From: Arenivirga flava
GTDB lineage: Bacteria > Actinomycetota > Actinomycetes > Actinomycetales > Microbacteriaceae
Assembly (NCBI RefSeq): GCF_030161575.1
Contig: NZ_BSUL01000001.1
Coordinates: forward strand, 1,116,001-1,180,000
Length of the DNA: 64,000 bases
Reading direction: 5' to 3'
Made by a program: the position numbers and the translations under genes. Positions 59,188 through 64,000 of this stretch are shown one piece after another. How positions within the stretch are numbered: the stretch's first letter is position 1; every line of letters begins with the position of its first letter. Under the pieces are notes generated by a model. It made no database searches. It was not told where the DNA came from and worked only from the letters and a program-made list of their open reading frames with translations.

Positions 59188-60591
59188 ATGCACCTCGCGC
59201 AAGTCATCGCCGACGAAGCGACCCGCCCCGCCGGCGCCCTCATCGCCATCGCGGTCGGCGCCATCGCCATCCTGCTGTTCCTCATCATCAAGCTGAAGTT
59301 CCACGCGTTCTACTCGCTCATCATCGTGAGCGTGCTCACCGCCCTGGTCGCCGGGGTCAGCGTGGGCGACCTGCTCGGGGTCATCCAGGGGCCGTTCGGC
59401 ACCACGCTCGGCAACGTGGCCATGCTCATCGGCTTCGGCGCGGTGCTCGGCCGGGTGATCGAGATCTCCGGTGGCGCGCAGGTGCTCGCGGAGAGCCTCA
59501 TCCGGCGGTTCGGCGACAAGCGGGCCCCCTTCGCGCTCTCGCTCGCGTCGTTCCTCTTCGCCTTCCCGATCTTCCTCGACGCCGGCTTCATCGTGATGCT
59601 GCCGATCATCTACCAGGTGGCCCGCCGCCTGAAGGGCAGTCTGCTGCTCTACGCGCTCCCGGCCACGGGCGCCTTCCTGACCATGCACGGCCTGGTGCCT
59701 CCGCACCCGGGGCCGACGGCTGCCGCCGGCATCGTCGGCGTCGACGTGGGGCTCGTCGTGCTCATCTCCGTGCTCGTGGCCATCCCGGTCTACCTGCTCT
59801 CGGGTCCGGTGGTCGGCACGGCGATCGCCAAGCGCATGCCCCACTTCCCGGTGCCGGACCTCCTGGGCGAGGCGAAGGACCGCAGCGACCAGAAGCTGCC
59901 GAGCTTCTGGCTGGTCATCTTCCTGCTCCTCCTGCCGCTGGTGCTCATCTTCCTCAACACCGGCGCCGCCGCGCTGGCCACCAACGGCACGATCACGGAC
60001 GACACGGCGATCTACGCGCTGCTGACCACCGTCGGCGCCACGCCGATCGCGCTGCTCATCACGTCCATCCTGGCCATCGTCCTGCTCATCGTGGTGCCCA
60101 ACTGGGGCGACGTCGGCAAGCGGATGGAGGACGTGGTCGACGACGCGCTCGGCCCGATCGCCTCGATCCTGCTCATCACGGGCGCGGGCGGCATGTTCGG
60201 CGGCGTGCTGACCGCGACCGGCATCGGCGCGGTGCTCGCCGACGGTTTGAACGACCTGGGACTGCCGCTCATCGTCGCGGCCTTCGCGATCGCTGCGATC
60301 ATGCGCGTCGCGCAGGGATCCGCCACGGTCGCGACGACCACCGCCGCCAGCCTCATGGCCCCGGCGGTCATGGCGGCGGGCGAGGTGAGCCCGCTGCAGC
60401 TGGCGCTCATCGTCGTCGCCATGGGCGCGGGCGGCATCTCGCTCTCGCACGTCAACGACTCGGGGTTCTGGCTGGTCAGCCGCTTCCTCGGCCTCGACAC
60501 GAAGCAGGCGCTGCAGTCCTGGAGCGTCATCTCGACCGTCGTCGGCTTCTCCGCCTTCGCGATCGTCGGCATCGCCTACCTCTTCACCTGA
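59188..60591 (+). CDS. GntP family sugar-acid permease
   Basis: 467-residue membrane protein with about 12-14 hydrophobic segments. GntP-family motifs are GFGAVLGRVIEISGGAQVLAE, FPIFLDAGFIVMLPI, THGLVPPHPGPTAAA-like MHGLVPPHPGPTAAAGI (split across residues 165-185) and MRVAQGSATVATTT. The family takes up gluconate and related aldonates with protons. Surrounded by a dehydrogenase, RpiB-like isomerase, DhaK-type kinase and TPI-like isomerase, it is likely to import the substrate of that pathway, a C4 or C5 sugar acid (inference). ATG 59188 lies eight bases after GGAAAG. Two strong terminators follow. Confidence 0.9.
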   Translation: MHLAQVIADEATRPAGALIAIAVGAIAILLFLIIKLKFHAFYSLIIVSVLTALVAGVSVGDLLGVIQGPFGTTLGNVAMLIGFGAVLGRVIEISGGAQVLAESLIRRFGDKRAPFALSLASFLFAFPIFLDAGFIVMLPIIYQVARRLKGSLLLYALPATGAFLTMHGLVPPHPGPTAAAGIVGVDVGLVVLISVLVAIPVYLLSGPVVGTAIAKRMPHFPVPDLLGEAKDRSDQKLPSFWLVIFLLLLPLVLIFLNTGAAALATNGTITDDTAIYALLTTVGATPIALLITSILAIVLLIVVPNWGDVGKRMEDVVDDALGPIASILLITGAGGMFGGVLTATGIGAVLADGLNDLGLPLIVAAFAIAAIMRVAQGSATVATTTAASLMAPAVMAAGEVSPLQLALIVVAMGAGGISLSHVNDSGFWLVSRFLGLDTKQALQSWSVISTVVGFSAFAIVGIAYLFT

Positions 60592-60602
60592 GCCGTCGAG
60601 AC

Positions 60603-60682
60603 GGGGCGCCCGCCGAGGCGGGCGCCCCCGCTCCGTCCCGGAGCACGAGCGAGGGGTCCCTGCGCACGCGCAGGGACCCCTC
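60603..60682. terminator. Two strong hairpins between convergent gntP and dehydrogenase genes
   Basis: The first stem, GGGGCGCCCGC/GCGGGCGCCCC, covers 60603-60628. The second has a perfect 15-base stem beginning GAGGGGTCCCTGCGC with a two-base apex and covers 60651-60682. Both lie in the convergent gap and probably end both transcripts. Confidence 0.75.
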
Positions 60683-60697
60683 GGGCGTCTCGGACGG

Positions 60698-61650
60698 TCA
60701 GGCGATGGGCGCCGGGCCGAGCTCGTCGATCAGCTTCTGCATGGCCACGTACGCCTTGTTGCGGTAGGCGATCAGCTCCGGCGTGCGGTCGGCCGGCACG
60801 TCGAGGAAGCCGGCGCCGGTCTTCGTGCCGAGCTTGCCGGCGTCGACCAGGTTCTGCAGGATCGGCGGGGTGGCGAAGCGCTCCGGGAACTCGGTCTGCA
60901 GCGAGGCGTAGCAGAAGGCGTAGACGTCGAGGCCGGCCATGTCGGCGATCGCGAACGGGCCGAAGAACGGCAGGCGGAAGCCGAAGGTCGTGCGCACGAT
61001 GGTGTCGATGTCCTCGGGGCTCGCGATGCCGGAGTCGACGAGCTGGGTCGCCTCGTGGAAGAGCGCGTACTGCAGGCGGTTGAGCACGAAGCCCGTCGCG
61101 TCCTTGATGCGAGCCGTCTGCTTGCCCGTGCCCTGCACGATGGCCTCGACGGTGGGCAGGATCGCCTCGTCGGTGCCGTCGTGCGGGATGAGCTCGACCC
61201 CGGGGATGAACGGCGCCGGGTTCGAGAAGTGCACGCCGAGGAAGCGCTCGGGCCCCTCGACGGCCTCGGCGAGCTTGCCGATGAGGATGGTCGAGGTGTT
61301 CGAGCCGATGATGGCGTCGGGTCGGGCGGCCTTCGAGATGCGCGCGAGCGTGGCGTGCTTGATCTCGATCTTCTCCGGCACGGCCTCCTCGATGAAGACG
61401 GCGTCGGCGACGGCCTCCTCGATCGACTGCGCGGGGTGCAGGTTGGCGCGCAGGCGCTCGACCGCATCCTCGGGGAACAGCCCGTCGGCGACGAACTGCT
61501 CGGCCTCGGTGAGGAGGCGGTCGTAGTTGCTCTGCGCGATCTCCGCGGAGATGTCGGCGATGCGGACGGTGGCCCCTGACAGCGCGAGCACCTGCGCGAT
61601 CCCCCGCCCATGTATCCGGACCCGACGACGGCGATGACCTGCTGGGTCAT
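60698..61650 (-). pseudogene. 3-hydroxyacyl-CoA dehydrogenase-family enzyme, frame break near N-terminus
   Basis: The frame breaks at the run 61601-61605. One extra G joins VIAVVGSGYMGGG to IAQVLALSGATVRIADIS, giving 317 residues. The Rossmann motif is GSGYMGGGIAQ, the catalytic region LGVHFSNPAPFIPGVELI contains the family histidine (H-x-FNP-like HFSNP), followed by GFVLNRLQYALFHEA. The family includes 3-hydroxybutyryl-CoA dehydrogenase and L-gulonate 3-dehydrogenase. Among sugar-acid genes the latter type, oxidising C3 of an aldonate to a beta-keto acid, is more likely. It precedes nothing on its strand but follows the RpiB-like gene by 106 bases. The break looks like a sequencing deletion. 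Confidence 0.85.
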
Positions 61651-61755
61651 GGCGCACCTCTCTTCTTCTTCATCGAAAACGCGGCCCGGACGGACCGTGG
61701 TGGTGACACGTCGGCCGGCCGGCGCCCGTGGGCGCCGGCCGGCCGACGGGAGCGA

Positions 61756-62226
61756 TCAGTCCTCGTAGGAGCAGATCGCGTCGACCTTCTCGGCCGAGGC
61801 CGAGGTGGGGTCGAAGCGGTAGTCGAGCCACTGGCTCGCCAGCATCTTGACGAGCTCGAGGCCCGCGACGCGCTGGCCGAAGCACAGCACCTGGGCGTTG
61901 TTGCTCAGCACGGCGCGCTGCACGGAGAACGGGTCGTGCGCGGTGACCGCGCGGACGCCGTTCACCTTGTTCGCCGCGATCGCGACGCCGAGGCCCGTGC
62001 CGCAGACGAGCAGCGCGCGGTCGGCCTCGCCGGCCGCCACGAGGCGGGCGGCGTCGACGGCGACGTGCGGGTAGGCGCGGTCGTCGGTGTTCGCGGGCAC
62101 GCCCACGTCGATGACCTTCGCGACACGCGGGTCGACCTCGAGCTGGGCCTTGAGGGCCTCCTTGTACTCGAAGCCGGCGTTGTCGCAGCCGATGGCGATG
62201 GTGAAGGGGGTGGTGTTGTCGGTCAT
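61756..62226 (-). CDS. RpiB/LacAB-family sugar-phosphate isomerase (EryI/DerI-like)
   Basis: 156-residue isomerase. [16 protein letters not shown] replaces the classical GSDHAG of ribose-5-phosphate isomerase B, and the catalytic cysteine is C75 in [22 protein letters not shown]. The [22 protein letters not shown] block is typical of tetrose-phosphate isomerase relatives. With a DhaK-type kinase gene overlapping it (ATGA) and a TPI-like gene nearby, isomerisation of D-erythrulose 4-phosphate to D-erythrose 4-phosphate is the best fit. Ribose-5-phosphate isomerase is the alternative. Confidence 0.87.
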   Translation of the reverse strand: MTDNTTPFTIAIGCDNAGFEYKEALKAQLEVDPRVAKVIDVGVPANTDDRAYPHVAVDAARLVAAGEADRALLVCGTGLGVAIAANKVNGVRAVTAHDPFSVQRAVLSNNAQVLCFGQRVAGLELVKMLASQWLDYRFDPTSASAEKVDAICSYED

Positions 62227-63931
62227 TTGGCGATCTCCTCGGCGACGGCGGTCACGATCAGGGACAGGGAGACGGCTCCCGCATCCGGGTGGCCGATGCT
62301 CTTCTCGGCCAGGGGCGGGCACGGCCCTTGAGGGGGCGCAGCTCGGACGTCGCGGCGGCGGCCTCGCGGGACGCGGTCGCGGCGGTGGTGAAGGCGGTGG
62401 CGACGTCGTCGCCGGCGGCGGCGCGCGCCTCGAAGGTCTCGACGAACGGCACGAGCGCGTCGACGAGCGTCTTGTCGCCGACCTCGGCCTTGCCCAGGTC
62501 GGTGATGGCCTTCAGACCCGCACGGGCGGCGGCGGCGGCCTGCTCGGCGGTGGGCTGCTCGCCCGACGAGAGGGTCTTCGCGACGGCGGTGATGGCCGCG
62601 CCCCAGAGCGCACCCGAGGTGCCGCCGGCCTTCTCGGCCCAGTTCTCTGCGGCCAGCTCGACGAGCTGCTCGACGCCGCGCTGCAGCTCGACCGACTCGC
62701 GCGCGCTCTTCGCGGCCGCCTCGGCGCCGCGTCGCATGCCGATGCCGTGATCGCCGTCGCCGGCGATCGCGTCGATGCGGCCGAACTCCTCCTCGTGCTC
62801 CTCGATCGTGGCGCGCACGACCTCGATGAGGCGGTTCGCGACCGAGCCGGCGGCCTGCTGGGCCGGAGTCGAGTCGACCGTCTCGACGACGAGCGCCGCG
62901 GCGATCTCCGACTCGTCGATGCGGTCGCGCGAGGCGATGGCGCCCTTGCGGAAGGCGGGGGTGTCGGCGGGCGCCGACCAGAGGGTCTCGAGCTCGTCGT
63001 CCAGCCAGAAGAGGGTGAGCGACAGACCCGCCATGTCGAGGCTCGTGACGAGCTCGCCGACCTCGGGCTCGACGATCTCGAGGCCCGCCTCGACGAGCAG
63101 CCTCTCGACGTGCGTGTACAGCACGAAGAGCTCCTCGTACTTGACGGTGCCGAGGCCGTTGAGGATGGGGGCGACGCGGGTACCCGCGGCCTCCGGCTTG
63201 TCCTCGAGCAGCTTGCCGACGATGAGGTCGGCGAACTCCTTCGCCGAGAGCATGTCGTGCTCGCTGATGCCGGGCTCGCCGTGGATGCCGAGGCCCAGCG
63301 AGAACTGGCCCTCGGGCACCGTGAAGAGCGGCTCCTCGGCGCCGGGGAGGGTCGGGCTGCCGAAGGCGACGCCGAGCGAGCGGGTGTTCAGGTTGGCCTT
63401 CTCGGCCACGCGCACGACCTCGTCGAGGTCGTCGCCGCGCTCGGCGGCGGCACCGGCGACCTTGAAGACCGTGAGGTCGCCCGCGATGCCGCGGCGCTTC
63501 TCGATCTGGTCGAGCGGGGCGCTCGCGATGTCGTCGGTGACGCGCACGGTGCGGGTCGGGATGCCGGCCTCGTTGAGCTGGCGCTCGGCCTCGCCGAAGT
63601 GCAGCACGTCGCCGGCGTAGTTGCCGTAGCTCAGCAGCACGCCGCCGCCGCGCTGGGCGGCCTTGGACACGCGGAAGACCTGCGAGGTCGAGGGCGAGGC
63701 GAACAGGTTGCCGCAGACCGAGCCGGCCGCGAGACCGGGGCCGACGAGGCCGGCGAAGGCCGGGTAGTGCCCCGAGCCGCCGCCGATGATCACGGCGACC
63801 TGGTTCTCGGGGGTCACGGTCGAGCGGATCACGCCGCCGTCGACTCGTGCGAGGTACTGACGGTGGGAGGCGACGAGGCCGTCGATCGCCGTCTCGGCGA
63901 ACTCCTCGGGCCTGTCGAAAACGCGCGTCAT
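62223..63931 (-). pseudogene. Dihydroxyacetone/erythrulose kinase (DhaK-DhaL fusion), frame break near C-terminus
   Basis: The frame breaks at the run 62312-62315. One extra base restores [24 protein letters not shown] and a protein of 569 residues ending EEIAK, the normal length of ATP-dependent kinases of this type. The DhaK domain (1-330) has IIGGGSGHYPAFAG and the covalent substrate histidine H217 in LGIHGEPG. The DhaL domain (from about 365) has AIAGDGDHGIGM, which binds Mg-ATP. It phosphorylates dihydroxyacetone or, in the LerK/DerK group, erythrulose. ATG 63931 has AGGAG about ten bases upstream. It is the first gene seen of the operon with the RpiB-like and dehydrogenase genes. Confidence 0.9.
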
Positions 63932-64000
63932 TGTGCTGGAACTCCTAGTGATGTGGGGATGACCGAGCGGTGACCGCGTCAGGCGACGCGGGACGACCGC
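63932..64000. other. Upstream region of the kinase operon, cut by the window edge
   Basis: 69 bases containing the ribosome site of the kinase gene. No palindrome or promoter pair is clear, and further upstream sequence is missing. Confidence 0.4.

Noticed and set aside
60698-61650. Fatty-acid beta-oxidation dehydrogenase
   Set aside because: No acyl-CoA genes are near, and the neighbours are sugar-acid permease, kinase and isomerases. The assignment to an aldonate 3-dehydrogenase role remains an inference.

Overview
The window reads as chromosomal DNA of a high-GC actinobacterium, most likely a member of the Microbacteriaceae. This placement is an inference from very high G+C, densely overlapping ATGA/GTGA gene junctions, leaderless promoters of the TAnnnT-N6-ATG type, and a catabolic gene set typical of plant- or soil-associated relatives. 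Almost all of the window is a carbohydrate-catabolism region aimed at plant cell-wall sugars; the only housekeeping-type genes are a divergent pabB/pabC-like pair and one tRNA-Gln.

Layout. 1-4936 (minus): a rhamnogalacturonan-type operon (YesL-like protein, lipoprotein binding protein, two Lpl/Ytc-type permeases, DUF1961/YesU-like, YetA-like lyase-family protein cut by the window edge), divergent from a LacI regulator at 5151. 6658-14029 (plus): a galactoside operon (binding protein, two permeases, a YesL-like protein, GH42 beta-galactosidase, GH27-type alpha-galactosidase). 14129-17383 (plus): a Gfo/Idh/MocA dehydrogenase, a DUF993 aldolase-like protein and a TIM-barrel isomerase. 17405-25353: a complete D-glucarate/galactarate module (dehydratase, ABC importer, LysR regulator, KdgD, ketoglutarate-semialdehyde dehydrogenase). 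25420-28809: a LacI regulator, an aldo/keto reductase and a DMT exporter. 28884-32908: a Gfo/PmoA-like/cupin operon divergent from rhamnose mutarotase and an esterase. 33074-36988: araD-araB-araA. 37065-38043: a repeat block, followed by a LacI gene and another tandem array. 39403-47338 (minus): an eight-gene operon with a fourth ABC importer, two paralogous Gfo dehydrogenases and three TIM-barrel isomerase-like proteins. 47579-51531 (plus): the glucuronate route uxaC-uxuB-manD. 51538-56007: a LacI regulator, a GH30 glycosidase, a ROK kinase and a lactonase. 56017-58149: pabB, pabC, tRNA-Gln. 58233-63931: a TPI-like isomerase, GntP permease, 3-hydroxyacyl-CoA-dehydrogenase-like enzyme, RpiB-like isomerase and DhaK-DhaL kinase, which together look like a sugar-acid-to-tetrulose-phosphate route.

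How it works together: four binding-protein/permease sets, none with its own ATPase, import oligosaccharides or sugar acids. Cytoplasmic glycosidases without signal peptides cut them. Isomerases, dehydratases and kinases feed arabinose, galactose, glucuronate, glucarate and probably tetruloses into central metabolism. Recurrent LacI-type operators (GGnAAnCGCTTnCC) lie before several modules, and a pair of TGGCAACTGATTG sites sits between the eight-gene operon and the glucuronate operon.

Quality note: seven genes (at 17405, 23828, 30478, 36279, 51538, 60698, 62223) each carry a frame break that one added base in a G/C run repairs. The uniformity suggests sequencing or assembly error rather than gene decay, so I annotate them at full length.
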